A DNA stretch of 16,874 nucleotides from an uncultured Bacteroidota bacterium (GCA_903912435.1 CAIWHI010000501.1:1-16874); one strand, 5' to 3'. Positions 1 through 6,184 are shown, counted from the first letter of the stretch. Notes: generated from the letters alone by a model not told the origin. Made by a program: numbers and translations.

Positions 1-41
1 AACTTAATGACATTGCCCGGCGGGCTTAAATATGCATAACC
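1..41 (+). mobile_element. Possible insertion-sequence end at the left edge
   Basis: The frame from position 3 reads LNDIARRA and then a stop at 27-29, which would suit the C-terminus of a transposase. About a dozen bases later the minus-strand sequence GGTTATGCATA (41-31) resembles GGTTGTGTCTA at 16824-16834, with 8 of 11 bases equal. Such a pair would fit the two terminal inverted repeats of one element. The family is not recognised and only 41 bases are present, so this is an inference. Confidence 0.25.
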
Positions 42-71
42 ACCCTTGAAACCGGTAGCTATTACTTCCAT
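1..71 (-). CDS. Partial 5' end of an interrupted gene, possibly an RfbC-like epimerase
   Basis: An ATG at 71-69 on the minus strand opens a frame that runs off the window edge after 23 codons. The first ten residues, MEVIATGFKG, resemble the start of dTDP-4-dehydrorhamnose 3,5-epimerases (RfbC), which make dTDP-rhamnose for surface polysaccharides. The next residues (GYAYLSPPGN) do not continue as that family does. The change falls near position 41, where other evidence suggests an insertion-sequence end. I therefore read 42-71 as the true gene start and 1-41 as foreign. The family call rests on ten residues and is weak; an intact unrelated gene is possible. Confidence 0.25.
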   Translation of the reverse strand, partial: MEVIATGFKGGYAYLSPPGNVIK

Positions 72-175
72 TTAATTCTCTACCCCTTTGGAGCGATAAT
101 TAAATTAAGACTTGGCACTTAAAAAATGTTAAATACCCATTTGTGAAAATATCAGGATTTACAAAAGTGATTATC

Positions 176-183
176 TAAATTTG
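176..183 (+). promoter_or_regulatory. -7 promoter element before the PagL-like gene
   Basis: TAAATTTG fits the Bacteroidota -7 consensus TAnnTTTG and ends 4 nt before the ATG at 188. No good -33 TTTG lies at the usual distance. If it is used, the transcript would begin at or next to the start codon. Confidence 0.35.
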
Positions 184-187
184 TTTC

Positions 188-1336
188 ATGGTGCAATCAG
201 GGTTTCGATGGGTATTATTGCGGTGCATGGTGTGTGTATTGTATTCTATACCTATTAATTGTATGGGACAGGACGAACTGTCTAAATGGACTGGGATAGG
301 GATTGAAACCAACCTTATAGCAGGTAAGGTAATAAAACATGAGGCTAAATTCACCTTACCCATACCGGCCCTCAGCACCGGGCTCGACGTGAATCTGGTT
401 TATAAGACCTATGGTAAGAAAGCCTGGCAACAGAGACGGCACTACCCCGGTTTGGGATTAGGTTTTACCTATCTGCATTATGGCATTGATCCGGTTTATG
501 GTAATTGCCTGGGTGTATACCCAAATATTACCATACCACTCTATACAAGCAAAAAACTGGCTTTAAACATCAGGCTGGGGGATGGTATAGGGTATATAAA
601 TAAGATATATAGCCGCACTGCACCTGTGGATACAATTAATGTGGCTATTGGAGCCCATTTTAATGATTTCGCCATGATTGCCGGGACCTTAAGGTATACT
701 ATTAACCCGCACTGGGATATGGAACTCGGGGCAGATATGATACATATAAGCAATGCTACAACCGAAAAGCCTAATCTGGGTATTAATATGATGGGGTTAA
801 CGATGGGTTTTCGTTATTTCCCGGTATCATCGCATCCAAAGCCAATATCAGGGGCCGGAACCGCCCTTAAAACCCGGTGGCTGGCTCAACTCCACTATGG
901 CATGGCAAGTGTTGCTAGCTATACCCCTGGTGGGCCGTCCTATCCGGTTTACCTGGGTTCGGCATATGTAGCATACAGGGTGTTGGGCAAAAATAAATTC
1001 ATGGCAGGTTTGGATTATTCCTACCATTCTGATACCTATTATTTCTTGAGGAATACTTTATTGACTCCGGGTAATGAAGCACAAAACTCCTGGAAAAGCG
1101 CGTTTATAGTGGGCAATGAATTCCTATATGGCAGGGTGGGTATTCTATTGCAACTAGCTTACTACCTGAGGCAATCATACATAAGGAAGGATGATTTTTA
1201 TGAAAAGATTGGTGTGAATTATTACCTGGTACAAAAGGAGAAGGACCCAATTAAGGAGTTGTATTTATCTGCCCATCTAAAAAGCCATGGCACAGTGGCC
1301 GAATTGGGAGAATTGGGTGTGGGGGTTGGGTTTTGA
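188..1336 (+). CDS. PagL-like outer-membrane beta-barrel (acyloxyacyl hydrolase / lipid A 3-O-deacylase family)
   Basis: This 382-residue protein has a signal peptide (Arg7 and Arg12, then a hydrophobic stretch to about residue 25) and alternating beta-strand sequence ending in Phe, as outer-membrane barrels do. Residues 186-200 carry HISN, followed by PNLGIN, matching the active-site region of PagL, the outer-membrane enzyme that removes the 3-O acyl chain of lipid A. His186 and Ser188 align with PagL His126 and Ser128. The position of PagL Glu140 is occupied by Asn200, so activity is uncertain. PagL itself is about half this size; residues after about 225 (from KTRWLAQLHYG) look like a second set of strands. 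The start at 188 gives the better signal peptide; ATG at 227 is the alternative. The gene stands alone, followed by an AT-rich hairpin. Confidence 0.7.
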   Translation: MVQSGFRWVLLRCMVCVLYSIPINCMGQDELSKWTGIGIETNLIAGKVIKHEAKFTLPIPALSTGLDVNLVYKTYGKKAWQQRRHYPGLGLGFTYLHYGIDPVYGNCLGVYPNITIPLYTSKKLALNIRLGDGIGYINKIYSRTAPVDTINVAIGAHFNDFAMIAGTLRYTINPHWDMELGADMIHISNATTEKPNLGINMMGLTMGFRYFPVSSHPKPISGAGTALKTRWLAQLHYGMASVASYTPGGPSYPVYLGSAYVAYRVLGKNKFMAGLDYSYHSDTYYFLRNTLLTPGNEAQNSWKSAFIVGNEFLYGRVGILLQLAYYLRQSYIRKDDFYEKIGVNYYLVQKEKDPIKELYLSAHLKSHGTVAELGELGVGVGF

Positions 1337-1372
1337 TAGGTAAACAGGAGTGACCTTATATTCCAAATGTAA

Positions 1373-1421
1373 AAGTGGTTTATATTCTACCATCAATTCG
1401 ACAGTCAAATATAAACCACTT
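1373..1421. terminator. AT-rich inverted repeat after the PagL-like gene
   Basis: Perfect 14-bp arms, AAGTGGTTTATATT at 1373-1386 and its complement at 1408-1421, enclose a 21-nt loop. It lies about 37 nt past the stop codon and between convergent genes. There is no strong T-run, so termination is likely but not certain; a protein-binding site is the alternative. Confidence 0.4.
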
Positions 1422-1501
1422 GAAAAATTATGATTGGAACAAAATTCTAAAAAGCTATTGGAAAGTATATTTAAGCCTAATTCTTAAGAGAAGGACTTTT
1501 T

Positions 1502-1529
1502 TACTTTTGAATTTTTACTTTTGAATTTA
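1502..1529 (+). repeat. Heptad repeat (4 units) at the end of the lipoprotein gene
   Basis: Four 7-nt units follow each other: TACTTTT, GAATTTT, TACTTTT and GAATTTA. Position 1494-1500 holds a further GACTTTT one base out of phase. The array overlaps the stop codon of the minus-strand lipoprotein gene. The same unit type recurs at rpsI, around rpsB-tsf and before trmD. Confidence 0.6.
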
Positions 1530-1766
1530 AAAACTCTGCATTGTTCTGAAATGGCCACGGTTTTTGTAAGGACGTGGACCATACCTCTGCTTACCCCAAT
1601 ACCGATGCCTGCCATTAGTTGATTTTTTTGCACCCCAGTGATTTTTAGTTTTTGAGGAATTATTCCAATAATGGAAACCGGCTCCACTAGGGTCACGCAT
1701 CCTGCAACTGCTGAAATCAGCAAGCATAATTATAAGGGCAATCACCAATACTATCTTATTTCTCAT
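1527..1766 (-). CDS. Small basic lipoprotein, function unknown
   Basis: This 79-residue frame begins with a hydrophobic signal (MRNKIVLVIALIIMLADFSS) followed by Cys21, a plausible lipobox, so the mature protein would be a lipid-anchored peptide of about 59 residues. The mature part is rich in Lys, Arg, Gly, Asn, His and Trp, with repeated aromatic-basic runs such as HYWNN, NHWGAK, HRYWGK. I recognise no family. Support for a real gene is the signal peptide, the skewed but protein-like composition, and a promoter-like TTG-N19-TATCTTAG just upstream. It is codirectional with the DUF5606 gene upstream, 82 nt apart. An overlapping frame on the same strand (1484-1723) lacks any signal and looks like a shadow. 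Confidence 0.55.
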   Translation of the reverse strand: MRNKIVLVIALIIMLADFSSCRMRDPSGAGFHYWNNSSKTKNHWGAKKSTNGRHRYWGKQRYGPRPYKNRGHFRTMQSF

Positions 1767-1773
1767 AACGGCA

Positions 1774-1803
1774 CTAAGATAAAAAATTTATTTATTCGCA
1801 CAA
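1774..1803 (-). promoter_or_regulatory. Candidate promoter of the small lipoprotein
   Basis: On the minus strand TTG (1803-1801) is followed after 19 nt by TATCTTAG (1781-1774), one base from TAnnTTTG. The -7 box ends 7 nt before the ATG, which predicts almost no 5' leader. Confidence 0.35.
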
Positions 1804-1848
1804 TTAAAAAAGCACGTAAATATTACAAACCGTTGCTTGATTTTGTAA

Positions 1849-2355
1849 TTATTCAGCTTTTGCGCTATCAGCTTCTTCAGTTGCAGATTCGGCAACAGGT
1901 GTATTAGTTTCGCTAGCTACCACTTCAGCATCCGCTATTTCTTCTTCACCGTCCTCAGTTACCTGCTCAAAATGCAATAGGTCATTACCCTTCAGTAATT
2001 CATACCACTTAAGCATCTTTTTCATGTCGCTTACATATACACGGTCCTCGTCAAACTCAGGAAAAATACTTTTGAAGTAAGCTTTAATACCATCGTTATT
2101 TACAACTTTAGGGTCAGCTAATGGAATTGTTGCTTCATGTTCCTGCATTTTCTGAAAAACCTCATGCAAACGAACGTTTTCTCCGGTAGTATATACTTCA
2201 ATACTCTCCAATGGAGTTACATTATGCTGACGTGCTGAAATAAACTTAGTTGATTTGTCAGCCACATTGCGTACTATAGCGCCATCGCTCTTAGTAGTTA
2301 CTAATTGATAAAGTCCACCCAGGCCGGTAACCGCTACTATTTCTCTATATTCCAT
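1849..2355 (-). CDS. DUF5606 domain-containing protein
   Basis: This 168-residue cytoplasmic protein matches the Bacteroidota-specific DUF5606 family as I know it: an opening like YREIVAVTGLGGLYQLV, then a small-domain segment on residual 'NVADKSTKF' strands, then SIEVYTTGENVRLHEVFQKM. A second part around residues 85-115 (NNDGIKAYFKSIFPEFDEDR, then VYVSDMKKML) is helical and conserved in the family. Residues from about 134 form a low-complexity acidic tail rich in Glu, Ala and Thr. No function is established. It is transcribed away from the methyltransferase gene and towards the lipoprotein gene. There is no signal peptide. Confidence 0.8.
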   Translation of the reverse strand: MEYREIVAVTGLGGLYQLVTTKSDGAIVRNVADKSTKFISARQHNVTPLESIEVYTTGENVRLHEVFQKMQEHEATIPLADPKVVNNDGIKAYFKSIFPEFDEDRVYVSDMKKMLKWYELLKGNDLLHFEQVTEDGEEEIADAEVVASETNTPVAESATEEADSAKAE

Positions 2356-2375
2356 AATATATATTAAAAGGGGTG

Positions 2376-2383
2376 CAAAAATA
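2376..2383 (-). promoter_or_regulatory. -7 element before the DUF5606 gene
   Basis: On the minus strand TATTTTTG, matching TAnnTTTG, is followed by CACCCC and ends 20 nt before the ATG. No convincing -33 box was seen. The predicted leader is about 14 nt. Confidence 0.35.
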
Positions 2384-2603
2384 TAATTTTTAGGGTAATA
2401 AACCCGTATTTTTTGAATTTTATCAAAATATAGATTGGGGCTGGGTAATTAATCACTTTCGGTTAATATTTACAGTCCTTAATATTGTCTTAACATTACA
2501 AAAGCATTTAGAGGAGCCCTAATGCATTATTGATTTGGTGTATCAAAACGCCGAATTTATTTCTGCCTCGGAAAATTACTTTACTTTAGTGCACCAAATA
2601 TTT

Positions 2604-3515
2604 ATGGACGCCAATTTTCTAAACCGCCTGGTTCATCCCCTGCGGAAAACTCCGCTCAATTTCAATCAGGCTACAGGTCTATTATCAGACCCTGCTACTC
2701 ATGAGGTATTTGAAATAAAAAATAATGTACCTGTTCTATTGAGCAAGGTTGTTCAGGAAGGACTAATGACCACTGAACAGCATAAGGCTGCGGATAGTAA
2801 ATTTCAATATAAGGAACACTACCAGCAAGATGCTGAGACCTACGATTATTTTCAGGAAAACGAGAATGCCATTGAAAATACCGAGCATAACCGACTACAT
2901 GAATACATTCTAGCCCAAATTCCAGAAAATGCATCCTGGATATTAGATACAGGATGTGGGGGTGGATGGCTCGCAAAGTCGCAATTGGGTAAGGGAAAGA
3001 ATGTAATATCAATGGATATTTCAGACATTAACCCTATTAAGGCCACTCAAAATGTTGCTTATCCCACCCACTTTGGTTTGGTTGCCGATGTTTTTGAAAT
3101 GCCCATTAAAGAAGGTACGATAGATTGTATAGTAGCATCTGAAATTATTGAGCATGTGCCCGACCCAAAGCGGTTTATAGGTGCGCTTTATGAGGTGTTG
3201 AAGCCCGGTGGTAAGATGATTATTACTACCCCTTACAACGAAAAAATACTTTGCTCACTCTGCATTCATTGCAATAAGCTTACACCTGCCAATGCCCACC
3301 TGCATTCCTTTACCCAGGAATCAATCAGGAGATTTATTCCGCATGGCATTAGCAATATTAATACCGCAGTTTTTAATAATAAGGTATTGGTAAGGCTGGG
3401 ATTACAAAGTATGCTTAGTTTTTTACCACTGCCTGTTTGGAAAGCAATTGACAACCTTGCTAATGCTCTAACTAAGAAAAGGGCTTATAGGTTGATGTTG
3501 GTGATTGAGAAATAA
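2604..3515 (+). CDS. Class I SAM-dependent methyltransferase with Trm112-like N-terminal domain
   Basis: The N-terminus (FLNRLVHPLRKTPLNF, then EVFEIKNNVPVLL) resembles the Trm112/UPF0434 fold, but without its zinc cysteines. The methyltransferase domain follows: motif I LDTGCGGGW at 114-122, an acidic residue after strand 2 (Asp138), VADVFEMP at 160-167, EIIEHVPDP near 180-188 and LKPGGK at 199-204. Around residues 217-234 there is a Cys-x2-Cys-x2-Cys and a His-Leu-His, a possible metal site. The substrate is unknown; Trm112-like fusions of this kind often act on sugars, lipids or quinone-like acceptors. The frame is open from a TTG at 2535, but the family-like sequence begins at the ATG at 2604, so I chose that, giving 303 residues. 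No clear terminator follows. Confidence 0.75.
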   Translation: MDANFLNRLVHPLRKTPLNFNQATGLLSDPATHEVFEIKNNVPVLLSKVVQEGLMTTEQHKAADSKFQYKEHYQQDAETYDYFQENENAIENTEHNRLHEYILAQIPENASWILDTGCGGGWLAKSQLGKGKNVISMDISDINPIKATQNVAYPTHFGLVADVFEMPIKEGTIDCIVASEIIEHVPDPKRFIGALYEVLKPGGKMIITTPYNEKILCSLCIHCNKLTPANAHLHSFTQESIRRFIPHGISNINTAVFNNKVLVRLGLQSMLSFLPLPVWKAIDNLANALTKKRAYRLMLVIEK

Positions 3516-3681
3516 TGGATTTGATGCTATGTTTACGGTAATAAATTTTTGTCTCCATTCTAAATATTGGACGCTCATCATTCAAAATAAATTGTAATAA
3601 TTGCCTGTCACAAAATCTGCTTAATCAAAGTTCAAGAGAATAAACCAGCAACAATTTAGTCATACATGCATAAGTTACTAT

Positions 3682-3732
3682 TAATTTCGCACTCCCAAAT
3701 CTAAAAATATATGCATTCTCGTATGCAGATTT
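3682..3732 (+). ncRNA. Possible small RNA or remnant leader in the gap before rplM
   Basis: TAATTTCG followed by CACTCC (3682-3695) closely resembles the start-site region of the rplM promoter. It is followed by a hairpin: TGCAT (3712-3716) pairs with ATGCA (3723-3727), and AAATC (3697-3701) with GATTT (3728-3732), with a bulge between. There is no good -33 box. The rest of the gap 3516-3919 shows no gene; only the rplM promoter lies in it. Confidence 0.15.
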
Positions 3733-3825
3733 GTTTTTGCACGTTAGTTGTTTAAAATATTTTTCCGCTTTTTAGGTTGATAATCAATTAATTGTGAAGA
3801 TTGCATAAAATTTCTTAATAAATTT

Positions 3826-3857
3826 TTTGGCACTTTCAATCACAGGTTTTACCTTCG
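3826..3857 (+). promoter_or_regulatory. Promoter of the rplM operon
   Basis: TTTG (3826-3829) is followed after 20 nt by TACCTTCG (3850-3857), close to the Bacteroidota -33/-7 consensus. The predicted start near 3863 gives a leader of about 57 nt before rplM. The tail CACTCC after the -7 box recurs at the tsf promoter. Confidence 0.55.
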
Positions 3858-3919
3858 CACTCCTGTTTTTTAAAGACGGGATATTTTTTTGAAATTTTAC
3901 ATTTAACATTAATCAATTA

Positions 3920-4360
3920 ATGAGACACTTAAGTTTTAAAACACAATCGGCCAACGAAAAGATCGTGAAGCGCGACTGGTATGTTGTTGATGCAACTAAC
4001 CAAACGCTGGGACGTATGAGCTCTAAAATCGCTTCGGTACTGCGCGGAAAGAACAAGCCTTACTTTACTCCGCACTTCGATTGCGGCGATTACGTAATTG
4101 TAATCAACAGTAGTAAGATAGTACTTACCGGCAACAAAATGGAGGATAAAGAATACCAAACCTATTCTCTATACCCAGGTGGACAGAAAATAGAAATGGC
4201 TCGCGATATGAATGCACGCAGGCCAAACCTGATGATTGAACGCGCTGTGAAAGGTATGTTGCCTAAAAATCGTTTGGGTAGGGCTATGTACAAAAAATTG
4301 TTCGTTTATGATGCTGCTGAACATCCACACCAGGCACAAAACCCACAGGTAATGAAATAA
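3920..4360 (+). CDS. rplM: 50S ribosomal protein L13 (uL13)
   Basis: This 146-residue protein is a full-length L13, an early-assembly protein of the large ribosomal subunit. Typical segments are WYVVDATNQTLGRMSSKIA (residues 20-38), GKNKPYFTPHFDCGDYVIV, the strand INSSKIVLTGNK, and near the C-terminus GMLPKNRLGRAMYKKLFVY. The ATG at 3920 gives the usual Bacteroidota N-terminal extension (MRHLSFKTQSANEK). It is the first gene of the block rplM-rpsI-rpsB-tsf, a common order in this phylum, and lies 61 nt before rpsI. There is no obvious Shine-Dalgarno sequence; the upstream region is A/T-rich, as is usual here. Confidence 0.97.
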   Translation: MRHLSFKTQSANEKIVKRDWYVVDATNQTLGRMSSKIASVLRGKNKPYFTPHFDCGDYVIVINSSKIVLTGNKMEDKEYQTYSLYPGGQKIEMARDMNARRPNLMIERAVKGMLPKNRLGRAMYKKLFVYDAAEHPHQAQNPQVMK

Positions 4361-4393
4361 TTGCCGCAAGGTTAATTATGAAAATTTCAATCT

Positions 4394-4421
4394 AACTTTT
4401 AACTTTTGACTTTAATATAAA
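4394..4421 (+). repeat. Heptad repeat abutting the rpsI start codon
   Basis: Three units, AACTTTT twice and GACTTTA, then ATATAAA, fill exactly 28 nt up to the ATG. The 19 nt at 4397-4415 are identical to 10338-10356 before trmD. It may serve as an A/T-rich translation-enhancing leader. Confidence 0.6.
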
Positions 4422-4811
4422 ATGGAAAAACAGAAAAACGCCGTAGGCCGCCGTAAGGAAGCTGTAGCCCGTGTTTACTTGAGCAAAGGCACCGGCAATA
4501 TTACGGTAAATGATAAGGAGTACAAGGCATACTTTCCAATCATGTACCTCCAGAATCAGGTAGAACTTCCGTTAAAAACATTGGATTTGTCGGCTGCTTT
4601 CGATATCGTGATCAATGTACAGGGTGGCGGTCCTAAAGGACAGGCTGAAGCTATCAAAATGGCTATCTCCCGTGTGCTTTGTGAAGTAAATCCTGAATAC
4701 CGCCCTCTTCTTAAGAAAGACGGATTACTTACCCGCGATAGCCGCTCAGTTGAGCGTAAGAAATTTGGTAAAGCTAAAGCACGTCGTAGCTTCCAGTTCT
4801 CTAAACGTTAG
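4422..4811 (+). CDS. rpsI: 30S ribosomal protein S9 (uS9)
   Basis: A complete 129-residue S9. Diagnostic parts are the N-terminal GRRKEAVARVYL (residues 9-20), the central VNVQGGG-like stretch NVQGGGPKGQAEAIKMAISR, and the C-terminal basic tail KKFGKAKARRSFQFSKR, which reaches into the P-site of the small subunit and contacts the tRNA anticodon stem. Its partner gene rplM precedes it, as in most bacteria. A heptanucleotide repeat occupies the bases just before its ATG. A hairpin follows the stop, leading to rpsB 78 nt downstream. Confidence 0.97.
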   Translation: MEKQKNAVGRRKEAVARVYLSKGTGNITVNDKEYKAYFPIMYLQNQVELPLKTLDLSAAFDIVINVQGGGPKGQAEAIKMAISRVLCEVNPEYRPLLKKDGLLTRDSRSVERKKFGKAKARRSFQFSKR

Positions 4812-4816
4812 TGGGT

Positions 4817-4837
4817 CAAAGGCCTGGCTTGCCTTTG
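4817..4837. other. Hairpin between rpsI and rpsB
   Basis: CAAAGGC (4817-4823) and GCCTTTG (4831-4837) form a perfect 7-bp stem with a 7-nt loop, 5 nt after the rpsI stop. An alternative pairing TGCC/GGCA overlaps its right arm, and a T8 run follows at about 4861. It could be a weak terminator, a processing site or an rpsB leader structure; no known leader family was recognised. Confidence 0.4.
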
Positions 4838-4889
4838 CAGGCAGCTTTGGACTATTCAAATTTTTTTTAACAAACAAGAAATTATTCAA

Positions 4890-5930
4890 ATGGAAGATAT
4901 TAAAACATTGCACCAGCAGCTACTTGAGGCCGGCGTACATTTTGGCCACCTTAAGAAAAAATGGAACCCAAAGATGTTGCCATACATCTTCGCTGAAAAA
5001 AACGGCATCCATATCATTGACCTGAACAAAACTATTGAAGGTCTTGACGAAGCTGCAGCAGCACTTAAATCAATTGCCAAAAGTGGTAAGAAGATTATGT
5101 TTGTTGCTACTAAGAAACAAGCAAAGGAAATTGTAGCAGAAGCTGCTGCAAGAGCCAATATGCCTTTCGTTACTGAGCGTTGGTTAGGTGGTATGCTTAC
5201 CAACTTCAGCACTATCCGTAAGAGTGTAAAGAAAATGTTGAGCATCGAAAAAATGCTTGCTGATGGTACTATGGACAGCGTTACTAAAAAAGAGCGTCTT
5301 ACCCTTACCCGCAGTAAAGAAAAGATGGAAAAAGTATTAGGCGGTATCTCACAGATGGGTCGTACTCCTGCTGCTCTTTTCATGGTAGATATCAGCCATG
5401 AGCATATCGCTCTTGCTGAAGCTAAACGCCTTGGTATTGCAACATTTGCAATGGTGGATACAAACAGCGACCCTACTAAGGTTGACTTCCCTATCCCTGC
5501 CAATGATGACGCTACAAAGTCAATTGCAATTATCACTACTTACCTTACTGCTGCAATTCTTGAAGGTCTTCAGGAGCGTGCAATGGTGAAAGACAGTGAT
5601 GAAGATAATGGAAACGATGATACTAACGAAGGCAGGTCTCGCGGTTTGGAAATAACTGAAGAGGATGGCGAAGGTGGTCGTCGTGGTCGTGGTGCAGGCC
5701 GTGGCCGTGGTCCGGGTGCTGGCGCTGGCGCTGGTGCTGGTGCTGGTGCTCCAGGTCGTGGTCCGGGCGGTGGCCGTGGTAATGCAGGTTCAGGTGGCGG
5801 TGGTAGCCGTCCGGGTGGTGCTGGTGGTAGTCGCCCAGGTGGTGGTGGCCCTGGCGGCAACCGTCCAGGTGGTGGTGCAGGCCGTGGCCCAGGTGGTGGC
5901 GGTAGCCGTCCAGCTCCAGCTAGGCATTAA
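4890..5930 (+). CDS. rpsB: 30S ribosomal protein S2 (uS2) with long Gly/Arg/Pro tail
   Basis: Residues 1-230 are a normal S2: LEAGVHFGHLKKKWNPKM, FVATKKQAKEIVAEAA, ERWLGGMLTNFSTI, and FAMVDTNSDPTKVDFPIPAND. S2 binds the 30S subunit late in assembly with S1. S2 is usually 230-260 residues; this one has 346. After residue 234 comes an acidic linker (DSDEDNGNDD, to about 261), then from about 262 to 346 a low-complexity tail of Gly, Arg, Pro, Ala and Ser with RGRG, repeated GA pairs, and several SRPGG-type units, ending in PAPARH. The tail is in frame, without stops, and is coded by repetitive GGY-rich DNA (5667-5927). It is probably disordered and may bind RNA. The gene is followed by a structured gap and tsf. 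Confidence 0.96.
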   Translation: MEDIKTLHQQLLEAGVHFGHLKKKWNPKMLPYIFAEKNGIHIIDLNKTIEGLDEAAAALKSIAKSGKKIMFVATKKQAKEIVAEAAARANMPFVTERWLGGMLTNFSTIRKSVKKMLSIEKMLADGTMDSVTKKERLTLTRSKEKMEKVLGGISQMGRTPAALFMVDISHEHIALAEAKRLGIATFAMVDTNSDPTKVDFPIPANDDATKSIAIITTYLTAAILEGLQERAMVKDSDEDNGNDDTNEGRSRGLEITEEDGEGGRRGRGAGRGRGPGAGAGAGAGAGAPGRGPGGGRGNAGSGGGGSRPGGAGGSRPGGGGPGGNRPGGGAGRGPGGGGSRPAPARH

Positions 5931-5933
5931 TTA

Positions 5934-5961
5934 CAAAGTAAAAATTCAAAAGTAAAAATTC
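5934..5961 (-). repeat. Heptad repeat after rpsB (minus orientation)
   Basis: Four units, CAAAGTA, AAAATTC, AAAAGTA and AAAATTC on the plus strand, start 4 nt past the rpsB stop. They are the reverse-oriented counterpart of the array at 6063-6090, so the two can pair around a loop of about 100 nt. That loop itself holds AGGTT/AACCT (5972-5985) and GGGG/CCCC (6040-6051) hairpins. Confidence 0.55.
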
Positions 5962-6062
5962 AAAAAACAGCAGGTTTTGGAACCTATTTTAGAATTTTAA
6001 AATCTTAAGATAGAGAACAGAAACGCTATATAAGCAAAAGGGGTATTCCCCGACTGTGTTTT

Positions 6063-6090
6063 GAATTTTGACTTTTTACTTTTGACTTAA
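6063..6090 (+). repeat. Heptad repeat before tsf (plus orientation)
   Basis: Four units: GAATTTT, GACTTTT, TACTTTT and GACTTAA. Opposite in orientation to 5934-5961, giving an imperfect long inverted repeat in the rpsB-tsf gap. Confidence 0.55.
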
Positions 6091-6104
6091 AATAATATTT
6101 ATTT

Positions 6105-6126
6105 AAAGCCCCTTTTTTGGGGCTTT
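6105..6126 (+). terminator. Hairpin between rpsB and tsf
   Basis: AAAGCCCC (6105-6112) and GGGGCTTT (6119-6126) form a perfect 8-bp stem around TTTTTT. The sequence after it is A/T-rich but has no T-run, so termination may be partial. Its right side overlaps the -33 box of the tsf promoter. Confidence 0.55.
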
Positions 6127-6147
6127 AATAATAAAATACGAATTTCG
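6116..6147 (+). promoter_or_regulatory. Promoter of tsf, overlapping the terminator hairpin
   Basis: TTTG (6116-6119) is followed after 20 nt by GAATTTCG (6140-6147) and then CACCC. Spacing and the TTCGCAC core equal those of the rplM promoter. The predicted start near 6153 gives a leader of about 32 nt. This would let tsf be transcribed apart from rpsB. Confidence 0.45.
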
Positions 6148-6184
6148 CACCCTTATTCAAACTCATAAAAGAAAAATAAATAAA

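Noticed and set aside
1484..1723. 79-codon minus-strand frame overlapping the small lipoprotein
   Set aside because: No signal peptide or family; the overlapping frame at 1527-1766 has a lipobox and promoter, so this is a shadow.
2535..2603. 23-codon N-terminal extension of the methyltransferase from TTG
   Set aside because: Family-like sequence begins at ATG 2604 and TTG starts are rarer; the extension has no recognisable feature.
5570..5955. Long Pro/Arg- or Val-rich frames opposite and beside the S2 tail
   Set aside because: They are the other-frame readings of the repetitive GGY tract coding the S2 tail.
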